DNA of 53,281 bases, from positions 1 through 53,281 of the forward strand of contig DCEG01000096.1 of assembly GCA_002316835.1 (NCBI GenBank), given 5' to 3'. Source of the DNA: Bacteroidales bacterium UBA1035. Lineage in GTDB: Bacteria; Bacteroidota; Bacteroidia; Bacteroidales; Dysgonomonadaceae. The notes under the pieces are model-generated. The model worked only from the letters and a program-made list of their open reading frames with translations, did not search any database and was not told where the DNA came from. Of this stretch, positions 25,920 to 34,407 are shown one piece after another. A program made the position numbers and the translations under genes. Position 1 is the first letter of the stretch. Every line of letters begins with the position of its first letter.

Positions 25920-26633
25920 TTAGAAGTTCCACTTGGTTGCTATTGTTGGTATAGCAGTAAATTTTTCGAAACGAGCAAAGTTATAACTCAATTCAATTTC
26001 GCTTCCGAGAGCAAAATTAGGTGTAAAGTTGTACCAGATTTGTGGTTCACTTAAAAGAATCAATTTTTTACCGCCATCTCCGGTTACGCGATCTTTGTTT
26101 TCAGACCACAGATCCAGAAAACCACCCAACGAAACTTTACTGTTTGGAAATGCTGAATTCCATGTCAACGTCCATTGTACATCGTGGCTGTTAGTTTGAA
26201 AAGCATTTAATTTATAGGCCAGATATGTTCCCATAAAGAAATTTCCCAACTGGAACGGATATTGCATCCCCGCCAGATAAGAACTCGGAATAGAAAAACT
26301 GAATCCGGTGCCTCGTACTAAACCCAATCCACCGTTATACTCCAGATGAGGCATTAATGGAAAATCTCCAATTTTGAAAGCGCGCGCAATCTCTGCATAC
26401 GCTAAGCCGGGATTTCTCTTGTCAAAGTTAAAATCAAAATCCACGAACATAAATGTTGAACCCCATGCATCGGGTTTAAACATCTCGAAGGTTGCAGTGA
26501 GGTAATTGATCGGGGCATTAATATTATCGCCGTAGAGCGAGTGGCGCGGATCGAAGTGCAATTGTAAGTTTTGCGCGTTCAGCGATGTAAATGCCACTAA
26601 TGACAAGGTAAATAGAAATAATTTGCGTAACAT
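25920..26633 (-). CDS. DUF5020 family, Tsx-like outer-membrane channel
   Basis: The 237-residue protein starts with a Sec signal peptide (MLRKLFLFTLSLVAFTSLNA, cleaved before QNLQL). The mature chain is almost all alternating beta strands and ends in aromatic WNF, the typical terminal strand of an outer-membrane barrel. The pattern LQLHFDPRHSLYG and FMFVDFDFNF resembles DUF5020 and nucleoside-specific Tsx channels. Transcription runs from this gene into the NCS2 permease 167 bases on, so an outer-membrane port for purine bases or nucleosides is a good inference. The distance leaves open that the permease has its own promoter. Confidence 0.8.
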   Translation of the reverse strand: MLRKLFLFTLSLVAFTSLNAQNLQLHFDPRHSLYGDNINAPINYLTATFEMFKPDAWGSTFMFVDFDFNFDKRNPGLAYAEIARAFKIGDFPLMPHLEYNGGLGLVRGTGFSFSIPSSYLAGMQYPFQLGNFFMGTYLAYKLNAFQTNSHDVQWTLTWNSAFPNSKVSLGGFLDLWSENKDRVTGDGGKKLILLSEPQIWYNFTPNFALGSEIELSYNFARFEKFTAIPTIATKWNF

Positions 26634-26728
26634 AAATAATTAAATTTTAAAGATTATTGAAAAGAAAAAACGAAAATAACAAAAAAATGCAAACGATTTA
26701 AGTGTTAAAGAGACTTTTTTATCTTTTA

Positions 26729-26769
26729 TTTGATATCTTTTATACTTACCGCTTAAATTTGTATTTTTG
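26729..26769 (+). promoter_or_regulatory. predicted Bacteroidota promoter(s) of cysS
   Basis: TTTG at 26729-26732, a 21-base spacer, then TAAATTTG at 26754-26761. A second exact -7 match, TATTTTTG, follows at 26762-26769. Transcription would start 20-35 bases before the cysS ATG. Confidence 0.6.
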
Positions 26770-26798
26770 CTCACTAATTAAAATCAAGCTCGGTTATT

Positions 26799-28277
26799 AT
26801 GCAGGAAAATATTTCTCAACCTTTGGTTATTTACAACACCCTCAGTCGCACGAAAGAATTATTCGAACCCATTAATCCGCCTTTTGTGGGAATGTATGTG
26901 TGCGGGCCCACGGTGTATAGTGATGTGCATCTGGGAAACAGCCGTACGTTTATTTCTTTCGATATGATCTACAGGTATTTGCTACATATCGGATACAAAG
27001 TGCGCTATGTTAGAAATATTACCGATGCAGGACATTTGGAAGGCGATAACGACGAAGGCGACGACAAATTTGCAAAGAAAGCAAAGCTGGAGCAACTGGA
27101 GCCGATGGAAATCGTGCAGAAATACACCCTTGGATTTCACGAAATATTGCGCATTTTCAATACGCTTCCGCCAAGCATCGAGCCAACTGCTACCGGACAT
27201 ATTTTGGAACAAATTGAGATGGTCAAGGAAATTCTCGCTGCCGGATATGCCTATGAGTTGAACGGAACGGTTTATTTTGATGTGGAGAAATACAGCCAAG
27301 AATACGATTACGGTATTCTTACGAACCGAAAATTGGAAGACCTGCTCGAAGGAACCCGTGAGTTGAGTGGACAAGACGAGAAAAAGGGGAGACTGGATTT
27401 TGCTCTTTGGATAAAAGCCAAACCCGAAACGCTAATGAAATGGCCTTCGCCATGGGGTTGGGGATTTCCCGGATGGCATATCGAGTGCTCTGCAATGAGC
27501 ACTAAATATTTAGGTGCTACTTTCGATATTCACGGTGGGGGAATGGACTTACAAGCCACACATCACACCAATGAAATTGCACAATCGCAAGCTTGCAACC
27601 ATTCTGAACCGGTGAAATATTGGGTTCATACGAATATGCTTACGGTAAACGGCGCGAGAATGTCGAAAACTGCGGGAAACGGATTCTTGCCCAAGGAGTT
27701 ATTCACAGGAGATCATCCTTTGCTGGAGCGTGGATATTCGCCAATGACCGTGCGGTTTTTTATGGCACAATCGCATTATCGCAGCACACTCGATTTTTCC
27801 AACGAAGCGTTACAAGCTGCCGAAAAAGGCTACAAAAAGTTGATGGAAAGCATAAAAAGAATACCTAAAATTGAGCCTGCAAAAACATCGTCTGTTAATA
27901 TCGATGAAATTCGAAAGAACTGCTACGATGCGATGAATGACGATTTTAATAGTCCAGTTCTTATTTCTCATCTTTTTGAAGTGGTTAGGATAATTAATTC
28001 TGCAATTGATAAAACAGAGAGGTTGACTTCATCGGATATTGAAGCGTTGAAGACGTTGATCCAAACATTTGTTTTTGATGTTCTTGGATTGATTGACGAG
28101 AGCGAAGCGAACGCCGGAGGTGATGTAATTAATGGTTTGATGAATCTGATTATTGACATTCGAAAATCGGCACGTGAAAATAAAGATTGGACAACTTCCG
28201 ATAAAATCCGTGATCAATTGAAGGCCGCCGGCGTAGAGATAAAAGATACAAAAGACGGCGTTGAATGGAATATTTGA
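26799..28277 (+). CDS. cysS: Cysteinyl-tRNA synthetase
   Basis: The 492-residue class I synthetase has the expected length and motifs: zinc-ligand C35 in MYVCGPTVY, HIGH-type HLGN (44-47), the later zinc region GWHIECSAMS, the GGGMDLQATHHTNEIAQS block, and KMSKS-type RMSKT (287-291). It charges tRNA-Cys with cysteine in the cytosol. The C-terminal DALR-type helical domain is present. It is a single gene with its own promoter and 170 bases before yaaA. Confidence 0.97.
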   Translation: MQENISQPLVIYNTLSRTKELFEPINPPFVGMYVCGPTVYSDVHLGNSRTFISFDMIYRYLLHIGYKVRYVRNITDAGHLEGDNDEGDDKFAKKAKLEQLEPMEIVQKYTLGFHEILRIFNTLPPSIEPTATGHILEQIEMVKEILAAGYAYELNGTVYFDVEKYSQEYDYGILTNRKLEDLLEGTRELSGQDEKKGRLDFALWIKAKPETLMKWPSPWGWGFPGWHIECSAMSTKYLGATFDIHGGGMDLQATHHTNEIAQSQACNHSEPVKYWVHTNMLTVNGARMSKTAGNGFLPKELFTGDHPLLERGYSPMTVRFFMAQSHYRSTLDFSNEALQAAEKGYKKLMESIKRIPKIEPAKTSSVNIDEIRKNCYDAMNDDFNSPVLISHLFEVVRIINSAIDKTERLTSSDIEALKTLIQTFVFDVLGLIDESEANAGGDVINGLMNLIIDIRKSARENKDWTTSDKIRDQLKAAGVEIKDTKDGVEWNI

Positions 28278-28395
28278 GACTTATAAAAAAGCAATTTTGA
28301 ATATAACTTTCTGTTTTTAAATTGTGGTTCAAGAAAAATGTACGACGCTTTCCTTAGGAAATCAACTTGTGAGAAAGTTTACAATTTCAATATTC

Positions 28396-28418
28396 AAAGA
28401 CAAAAGTCTTGTGTCTTT
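28396..28418 (+). terminator. weak hairpin between cysS and yaaA
   Basis: AAAGACA (28396-28402) pairs with TGTCTTT (28412-28418) around a 9-base loop, followed by AATCTT and not a proper T-run. It may be an imperfect terminator. The rest of this 170-base gap shows nothing clear. Confidence 0.35.
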
Positions 28419-28447
28419 AATCTTGGTTCTACCAATCTGTAAAAAAT

Positions 28448-29209
28448 ATGCAAATCATTATGTCGCCCGCTAAATTGATGGATTTCGATGCGCGGGAAGA
28501 AAATATAAAAACTACTAAGCCGATTTTCTCCGAAAAAACGAGAGAAGTTCTCGAAGTTTGCCAAAAACTTTCGGAAACCGATATCGCCGAAAAAATGAAA
28601 GTCAACCGCGATATCGCACAAAAGGTATATGGCTATTTCCAGTCGTTCAACTTCAAGAAAACACCGCTTCGCGCAGCTGCGCTGGCATATAACGGTATTG
28701 CATACAAAGGGCTTGATGCACACGATTTCACTAAAGAAGATATCTCCTTTGCTCAAAAGCATTTGAATATTTTATCCGGTTTTTACGGCGTTCTCAAACC
28801 TTTCGACCAGATAAAACCATATCGGCTGGAGTTTGGAAGAAAAATTCAACCTAACGGTTACAAAGATCTTTATGGTTTTTGGCAAAACGGTGTTAATCAA
28901 TATCTTGCCGAAAGATTGGCAAAAGACGAAAAGGTTATCATCAACGTAGCTTCCAAAGAATATTCAAAAGTAGTCAACAAAAAGCTGTTGCCCAAAGGCA
29001 CAAGGATTATCGAAATAAACTTTCTTCAGCAGGAAAACAACGACTTCAAGCAAATTGTAGTCCACTCCAAAAAAGCACGTGGACTGATGGCCCGTTTTAT
29101 CATTAAAAATCAGCTGAAAGTCGCCGAAGAAGTGAAAGCTTTCGATTGCGAAAATTATTTCTACTATCCGCAACTTTCCACCAAAGACAAATGGGTGTTT
29201 GTCAGATAA
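28448..29209 (+). CDS. yaaA: Peroxide-stress protein YaaA (DUF328)
   Basis: The 253-residue protein matches YaaA along its whole length: MQIIMSPAKLMDF at the start, YNGIAYKGLDA (about 78-88), LSGFYGVLKPFDQIKPYRLEFG, and NVASKEYSKVV in the C-terminal half. YaaA limits intracellular free iron during peroxide stress and binds DNA in E. coli. It is cytosolic. A second ATG at codon 5 is possible, but the first matches family N-termini better. Confidence 0.93.
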   Translation: MQIIMSPAKLMDFDAREENIKTTKPIFSEKTREVLEVCQKLSETDIAEKMKVNRDIAQKVYGYFQSFNFKKTPLRAAALAYNGIAYKGLDAHDFTKEDISFAQKHLNILSGFYGVLKPFDQIKPYRLEFGRKIQPNGYKDLYGFWQNGVNQYLAERLAKDEKVIINVASKEYSKVVNKKLLPKGTRIIEINFLQQENNDFKQIVVHSKKARGLMARFIIKNQLKVAEEVKAFDCENYFYYPQLSTKDKWVFVR

Positions 29210-29222
29210 ATACATTAACACT

Positions 29223-30557
29223 ATGAACGAGAAAAGGTCAACGTTCGGGTCAAAATTAGGAATGGTGGCAGCCGCTGCCGGCTCTGCTGTGGGATTGGGA
29301 AACATTTGGCGTTTCCCTAGCGAAACTGCCGATGGAGGGGGCGCCATTTTTATTATCGTTTATCTAGCTTGTATTTTGTTTTTCGGAATTCCGCTTATGG
29401 TTGCCGAATTTTTAATCGGGCGTTCATCCAAAGCCAATGCTTCAGGGGCTTTCGACAAACTTGCTCCGGGTACTCAATGGAAATGGGTAGGCAGGCTCGG
29501 TGTTCTTACCGGATTTATTATTCTGGGATTTTATATGGTTGTTTGCGGCTGGACGGTTGAATATATCATTCAATCCGTTACAGGAAATTTGAAGAATGTC
29601 AGCGATTTTTCAGCCAATTTCAATACACTGTTGGCGAACAGTCTCAGGCAAATCGGTTTAATGGTTTTTTTCGTGTTTCTCACCGCATATTTTATTTTTG
29701 CAGGAGTACAGAAAGGAATTGAGCGATCGGCAAAAATCATGATGCCAGTTTTATTTTTGCTTCTTATCGTTTTGGTGGTCAGAGCAATGTCGCTTGAAGG
29801 AGCGAAGGCAGGGATCGATTTTCTGTTTAAACCCGATTTTCAGGAAGTTAAATCCACCGTTTTTCTCGATGCCATGGGGCAGGCATTCTTCTCGTTATCG
29901 CTTGGTATGGGCTGCATGATGACTTATGCGTCCTATTTTAAGGACAATACAAACTTAACAAAAACTGCAGTTCAGGTATCAGTTCTCGATTCGTTGGTTG
30001 CACTTCTTGCCGGGATGGTCATTTTCCCATCAGCTTTTGCGTTGACTGCCAATCCCGATACCATCGTCTCTGAACTGGTTGCCGGCGGTCCCGGTTTGCT
30101 GTTTATTACTGTTCCGGAGCTTTTCAATCAAATGCAGGGCTCGATGATCTGGTCGGCAATGTTCTTTCTCCTTTTGGCACTCGCTGCACTCACATCCACC
30201 ATTTCTCTGATGGAAGTTGTTACGGTCTATATCAGTGAAGAACATAAAATCAGCCGAAAAAGAGCTCTTATTTTTGTGGTAACAGGAGTACTGATTTTGG
30301 GACTAATTTCCGCCATTTCATCGCAGTTTTTCAATATATTGGATGTTGTGTCGGCAAAAGTAATGTTGCCCGTAGGCGGATTGTTTATTTCACTTTTCGT
30401 GGGATGGTATCTCGATAAAAAAATTGTCCATGCACAATTGACCAACGATGGAAAAATACGATTCGGTATTTCTTTCCTTAAAGGATACAGTTTTATTCTT
30501 AAATTTTTGGCGCCAATAGCCATTTTACTGATATTTTTATACGGATTAATCGGGTAA
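29223..30557 (+). CDS. Sodium-dependent transporter of the NSS (SLC6) family
   Basis: Start 29223 (MNEKRSTFGSKLG, 444 residues) matches family N-termini. A longer in-frame start at 29199 would overlap yaaA. The first helix holds the sodium/substrate motif GSAVGLGNIWRFP (20-32), and about 11-12 membrane segments follow, typical of bacterial short NSS proteins such as LeuT/MhsT types. These import amino acids with sodium, but the substrate is not evident. The sialidase gene starts only 2 bases after its stop codon, so translation is probably coupled, which is an uncommon pairing. Confidence 0.92.
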   Translation: MNEKRSTFGSKLGMVAAAAGSAVGLGNIWRFPSETADGGGAIFIIVYLACILFFGIPLMVAEFLIGRSSKANASGAFDKLAPGTQWKWVGRLGVLTGFIILGFYMVVCGWTVEYIIQSVTGNLKNVSDFSANFNTLLANSLRQIGLMVFFVFLTAYFIFAGVQKGIERSAKIMMPVLFLLLIVLVVRAMSLEGAKAGIDFLFKPDFQEVKSTVFLDAMGQAFFSLSLGMGCMMTYASYFKDNTNLTKTAVQVSVLDSLVALLAGMVIFPSAFALTANPDTIVSELVAGGPGLLFITVPELFNQMQGSMIWSAMFFLLLALAALTSTISLMEVVTVYISEEHKISRKRALIFVVTGVLILGLISAISSQFFNILDVVSAKVMLPVGGLFISLFVGWYLDKKIVHAQLTNDGKIRFGISFLKGYSFILKFLAPIAILLIFLYGLIG

Positions 30558-30559
30558 AA

Positions 30560-31663
30560 GTGAAACGGATATTCATACTTTTTATCTTTGTTTCAAGCAC
30601 TTTGCCTTTCTTCGCGCAGGAACAAGTCGTTTTTCAAAAAAACGATGCCGGATATGCTTGTTTTAGAATTCCGGCATTAGTTCTCACGCAACAAGGGTCG
30701 GTTTTAGCGTTTGCCGAAGCACGAAAGAATGGCTGCTCAGATACAGGAGACATTGATTTGGTGATGCGTCGCTCCACCGATGGCGGGAAAACATGGAGTC
30801 CGATAATGATTGTCCGTGATAACGGCAATAACGTTTGCGGAAATCCGGTTCCCATTTTGGACAGAACAAACGGAAGAATTGTGCTGGTGTACTGTGAAAA
30901 TCGGGGTGATGATACCGAAGCCGAAATAATTGACGGAACAAGTGTTGAAGGAAGGCGCGTCTACGTGATTTATTCAGATACTGACGGGTTAAGCTGGACA
31001 GCGCCTGTTGAAATTACAAACGATGTTAAAAAAGACAACTGGACCTGGTATGCCACCGGCCCCGGACACGGTGTTCAGTTGCAATCCGATAGATATAAAA
31101 ACCGACTAATTGTTCCGTCCAATCATGTGAAATCGGGAACACATAATCATTTTTCGCATATGTTGTATTCCGATGACGGCGGAAAATCCTGGAATCTGGG
31201 TGAATCTACAACAATTCCCAACGCTAACGAAAGTACTGCTGCTGAACTTTCTGATGGAACGGTTTTGCTGAATATGAGAAATATGAATCAGCAGGAGAAA
31301 CACCGGTTGCAAGCGAGAAGTACCGATGGAGGAGAAACATTAAATCCGTTGCGGCACGTTGAAGGGTTGATTGAACCGGTTTGTCAGGGAAGCATCATAA
31401 ATTATGCCCGAAAAAGTGAAATTACCAATACATTACTTTTTTCAAATCCGCATTCCGACGTCAGAAAAAATATGACTATTCAGTTCAGTCACGATGGAGG
31501 TGAATCGTGGAAGCCCAAAGTATCGGTTTACGAAGGGCATTCGGCATACTCGGATATGTTGGTTTTCAAAAATAGAGATGTCGGAATCGTTTACGAGAAT
31601 GGATTTGAAAGCGCTTACGAAAAAATAACTTTTTTAAGAATAGAAAGCAAACGTTTTAAATAA
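30560..31663 (+). CDS. GH33 exo-alpha-sialidase, secreted
   Basis: The 367-residue protein starts with GTG at 30560 and a Sec signal peptide (MKRIFILFIFVSSTLPFFAQ). It is a bare six-bladed propeller. The FRIP arginine is R36. Five Asp-box repeats appear at about 72-79, 139-146, 204-211, 254-260 and 310-317. E224 in NANESTAAEL, R240 in LNMR, R302 and Y330 in GHSAYSDM are the expected catalytic residues. It would release terminal sialic acid from glycoconjugates in the periplasm or outside. It lacks the N-terminal carbohydrate-binding domain seen in many Bacteroides sialidases. No nan catabolic genes are nearby. Confidence 0.93.
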   Translation: MKRIFILFIFVSSTLPFFAQEQVVFQKNDAGYACFRIPALVLTQQGSVLAFAEARKNGCSDTGDIDLVMRRSTDGGKTWSPIMIVRDNGNNVCGNPVPILDRTNGRIVLVYCENRGDDTEAEIIDGTSVEGRRVYVIYSDTDGLSWTAPVEITNDVKKDNWTWYATGPGHGVQLQSDRYKNRLIVPSNHVKSGTHNHFSHMLYSDDGGKSWNLGESTTIPNANESTAAELSDGTVLLNMRNMNQQEKHRLQARSTDGGETLNPLRHVEGLIEPVCQGSIINYARKSEITNTLLFSNPHSDVRKNMTIQFSHDGGESWKPKVSVYEGHSAYSDMLVFKNRDVGIVYENGFESAYEKITFLRIESKRFK

Positions 31664-31683
31664 TCCTAAAGGCAAACTATTAC

Positions 31684-31714
31684 TTTGAGACTCCGTATTT
31701 AATTATTATTTTTG
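31684..31714 (+). promoter_or_regulatory. predicted Bacteroidota promoter of aroA
   Basis: TTTG (31684-31687), a 19-base spacer and TATTTTTG (31707-31714), both exact consensus matches, ending 20 bases before the aroA ATG. This is one of the best promoter matches in the window. Confidence 0.75.
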
Positions 31715-31734
31715 CATAAAATTAGCGGCATAGC

Positions 31735-32964
31735 ATGCAATATAAAATATTTCCGCCCGAGAAGTTAAAAGTAACTATCGAACTACCGGCATCAAAAAGT
31801 ATCAGTAACAGAGTTCTTATTTTGAATGCGCTGAGTTTGAATACCAATCCGGTGAAAAATCTTTCTGATTGCGAAGATACCCAAGTCATTATTGATGCTT
31901 TTAACTCCGACTCAAACGTATTTGACGTTAAGGGAGCGGGAACAGCAATGCGTTTTCTGACGGCATTTCTTGCCGGAATGGATGGAGAGTGGATTGTGCA
32001 AGGATCAAAACGGATGCACGAACGTCCTATCTATCCGTTGGTGGACACGCTGAGGGTATTAGGTGCTGATATTGAGTATATTGAAAACGACGGTTATCCT
32101 CCACTGAAAATTAAGGGAAAGAGATTGTTTGGAGGTGAAGTTAACGTTTCGGGAGGTATTAGTTCGCAGTTTATATCGGCTTTGATGATGATAGCGCCAA
32201 CAATGGAAAATGGTTTAATCATCAATATTCGAGACGAAATTATATCAAAACCATATATCAATCTGACTGCTAAATTGATGGAAGAATATGGGATTCACCT
32301 TAAATGGGAAGGAAGCAGAATAAAGATTAAGCCGCAGTCATACAAACCTATTAGCTTTAAGGTGGAGTCTGATTGGTCGGCAGCTTCCTATTGGTACGAG
32401 ATGGTATCGCTTTTCCCAAATTCAGAAGTTACTTTACTTGGATTGCAGGAAGGCAGCTACCAGGGTGATGCCAATCTGATAAACCTTTTTAAAGATTTAG
32501 GCGTTTCTACGGAGTTTGTTTCTGACGGTGTCATTATTCGGAAAGTTAAAAAAACGGCTAAGAAGTTTTTCCATAACTTCGTGAGTGAACCTGATTTAGC
32601 ACAAACTTTTGCTGCCACTTGTTGTCTTTTACATGTGCCGTTTATATTTTCGGGCGTTCAAAGTTTGCGAATCAAAGAAACAGATCGTATTGAAGCGCTC
32701 AAAACAGAATTGAAAAAATTAGGATTCGTGTTGCGCGAAACCGATAGTGAAATGCTGGAATGGGATGGTGAACGCTGTTTTGTTGAAGAGAATGCAGCAA
32801 TCGATACTTACGATGATCATCGAATGGCGATGTCTTTGTCGCCTGCGGCTATTCCGTATAGGTCATTAATTATTAACGACCCGCATGTAGTCAGTAAGTC
32901 GTACCCGAATTTTTGGGGCGATTTGCAGAAAGCCGGATTTACTGTAGAAGAAATAACAAATTAA
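31735..32964 (+). CDS. aroA: 3-phosphoshikimate 1-carboxyvinyltransferase (EPSP synthase)
   Basis: The 409-residue enzyme joins phosphoenolpyruvate to shikimate 3-phosphate in the cytosolic chorismate pathway. It shows LPASKSISNRVLILNAL (K21), GAGTAMRFLTAFLAG, SSQFISALMMIAP, SDWSAASYWYEM and RIKETDRIEALKTEL, followed by DTYDDHRMAMS. Both globular domains are complete, and the chain is slightly shorter than the typical 420-440 residues. It is a stand-alone gene with its own promoter. Other aro genes are not in the window. Confidence 0.96.
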   Translation: MQYKIFPPEKLKVTIELPASKSISNRVLILNALSLNTNPVKNLSDCEDTQVIIDAFNSDSNVFDVKGAGTAMRFLTAFLAGMDGEWIVQGSKRMHERPIYPLVDTLRVLGADIEYIENDGYPPLKIKGKRLFGGEVNVSGGISSQFISALMMIAPTMENGLIINIRDEIISKPYINLTAKLMEEYGIHLKWEGSRIKIKPQSYKPISFKVESDWSAASYWYEMVSLFPNSEVTLLGLQEGSYQGDANLINLFKDLGVSTEFVSDGVIIRKVKKTAKKFFHNFVSEPDLAQTFAATCCLLHVPFIFSGVQSLRIKETDRIEALKTELKKLGFVLRETDSEMLEWDGERCFVEENAAIDTYDDHRMAMSLSPAAIPYRSLIINDPHVVSKSYPNFWGDLQKAGFTVEEITN

Positions 32965-32969
32965 AATTA

Positions 32970-32998
32970 GTAGAGACGTGGCGTATCGCATCTCTGCA
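32970..32998. repeat. REP-like palindrome after aroA
   Basis: GTAGAGACGTGGCG followed by a 3-base turn and CGCATCTCTGC form an imperfect hairpin (AGAGA/TCTCT plus GCG/CGC). The 5' half GTAGAGACGTGG resembles 22610-22621, which supports a dispersed palindrome family. Confidence 0.5.
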
Positions 32999-33017
32999 AT
33001 GCATAGATAGCAAAAAA

Positions 33018-33473
33018 ATGACAAGCTTATACGTATTAATAGGAATAATAGTGTTTTTCATTCTTGCGTTATATGTCTCCAATACAATACAGCGTAAAAA
33101 AGGGAACACGCAAGAGCGAGAAACTGCCCTACCGTCAATTGATGTAAGGACAAAGGAAGAAAAAGAAGCAGATGGTTTCGGATGTTGTGGTAAGTATGAT
33201 GTGTGCGAACAAGATAGTCTTATTGCTACATACAAAGAAGACCCGGAGTATTTTGATGACGAAGAACTCGACCGTTTTCATTATCGTGAATCCGGTAACT
33301 ATACTGACAAAGAAGTGGAAGAGTTTCGTGAGGTATTTTATACCATAATAGATGAAGAAAAGCCGCGATGGGTACGAAGTCTGCAACTTCGTGAAATAGC
33401 TGTTCCCGATCAAATGAAAGACGAAATTGTTCTTATTGTGAGGGATTTACGCGAAATGCACGCATTGGCCTAG
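33018..33473 (+). CDS. Small membrane-anchored protein with CCG-x5-C motif
   Basis: I chose the start at 33018 (MTSLYVLIGIIVFFILALYV, 151 residues). The longer in-frame version overlaps aroA and has an unlikely N-terminus. One N-terminal membrane helix (about 4-22) anchors a charged domain with a cysteine cluster, GFGCCGKYDVCEQDSL (C56, C57, C63), and an acidic DDEELDRF stretch. Conserved proteins of this kind occur in Bacteroidota, but I do not know a function. The cluster and the metal ABC permease 115 bases downstream allow a guess at metal or redox handling. Confidence 0.8.
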   Translation: MTSLYVLIGIIVFFILALYVSNTIQRKKGNTQERETALPSIDVRTKEEKEADGFGCCGKYDVCEQDSLIATYKEDPEYFDDEELDRFHYRESGNYTDKEVEEFREVFYTIIDEEKPRWVRSLQLREIAVPDQMKDEIVLIVRDLREMHALA

Positions 33474-33536
33474 CTATTCTCACTCACGAGATATTTCTTA
33501 CAGAAGAAAAAAAGCAGTTAACATGCTTAAAGAATC

Positions 33537-33574
33537 TTGCAGGTATTTTTGATTGTGATAACGGTAACCTGCAA
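33537..33574 (+). promoter_or_regulatory. -7 element enclosed by an inverted repeat upstream of the metal permease
   Basis: TATTTTTG (33544-33551) is an exact -7 match. It is enclosed by TTGCAGGT (33537-33544) and its perfect reverse complement ACCTGCAA (33567-33574). A protein bound to such a repeat would block the promoter, so metal-responsive repression is a reasonable guess. No clear -33 element was found. Confidence 0.45.
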
Positions 33575-33588
33575 CGCGCAACACATTT

Positions 33589-34407
33589 ATGAATATTCTC
33601 GAATTACTTAACTATGCTTTTTTTCGGAATGCACTGCTTGGTAGCCTTTTTGCGAGCATTGCCTGTGGTATAATCGGCACGTATGTGGTTACGCGCCGGT
33701 TGGTGTTTATTAGTGGTGGAATAACCCATGCTTCTTTTGGTGGGCTGGGGATTGGTTTCTATTTTGGGTTAAATCCCATTTTCTCGGCTATGGCTTTTTC
33801 GGTTTTCTCCGCTTTTGGTATTCAATGGTTATCGCGAAGGCAAGGTGTCCGTGAAGATTCTGCTATTGCCGTTTTCTGGTCGCTGGGGATGGCGATTGGG
33901 ATTATGCTCACTTTTCTTACACCGGGCTATGCTCCTAATTTATCGGAATATCTTTTTGGTAATATTCTCACTATCACCCAAACGGATATTATTTCGCTGA
34001 TTATCCTTTCAGTTATTCTTTTTGTGTTCTTTGTTGTTAATTATCACGCCATTGTATCGGTATCGTTCGATACGCAATTCGCCCAGACCCGAAGGGTTAG
34101 TACTAAGTTTATAGAATATGCGATGATGTTTTTTATTGCTGTGACCATTGTACTCAGCATTCGTCTGGTAGGAATCGTGTTGTTGATGTCTCTTATTACC
34201 GTTCCGCAAATGACGGCTAATCTGTTTACCGTGAATTACTCCCGAATTATTTATCTTTCCGTGGGAATCAGTTTTATCGGTTGTGTTGTAGGCCTGCTGA
34301 TGTCGTATTACCTTAACGTGCCGTCGGGGGCGTTTATTATTTTCGTGTTGATTTTATTATTTTTTGTGGGGAAGGGGATAAAAGCGATTCTTAGAAAGAA
34401 TGAATAA
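33589..34407 (+). CDS. Metal ABC transporter permease (ZnuB/MntB family)
   Basis: The 272-residue protein is an ABC-3 family inner-membrane permease with about eight hydrophobic helices. It includes the family's GTYVVTRRLVFISGGITHASFGGLGIG region (about 28-54; the conserved His follows ISGGIT) and VGIVLLMSLITVPQMTANL near 205. Such permeases import zinc or manganese with an ATPase and a periplasmic binding protein, neither of which is adjacent, so the partners must be elsewhere. Its last 8 bases overlap the kinase gene that follows, suggesting coupled translation despite unrelated functions. Confidence 0.92.
   Translation: MNILELLNYAFFRNALLGSLFASIACGIIGTYVVTRRLVFISGGITHASFGGLGIGFYFGLNPIFSAMAFSVFSAFGIQWLSRRQGVREDSAIAVFWSLGMAIGIMLTFLTPGYAPNLSEYLFGNILTITQTDIISLIILSVILFVFFVVNYHAIVSVSFDTQFAQTRRVSTKFIEYAMMFFIAVTIVLSIRLVGIVLLMSLITVPQMTANLFTVNYSRIIYLSVGISFIGCVVGLLMSYYLNVPSGAFIIFVLILLFFVGKGIKAILRKNE

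Noticed and set aside
26634..26798. Possible purine riboswitch near the purine permease pair
   Set aside because: No three-way-junction pattern or conserved purine-aptamer loops were seen. The region holds only promoter-like sequences.
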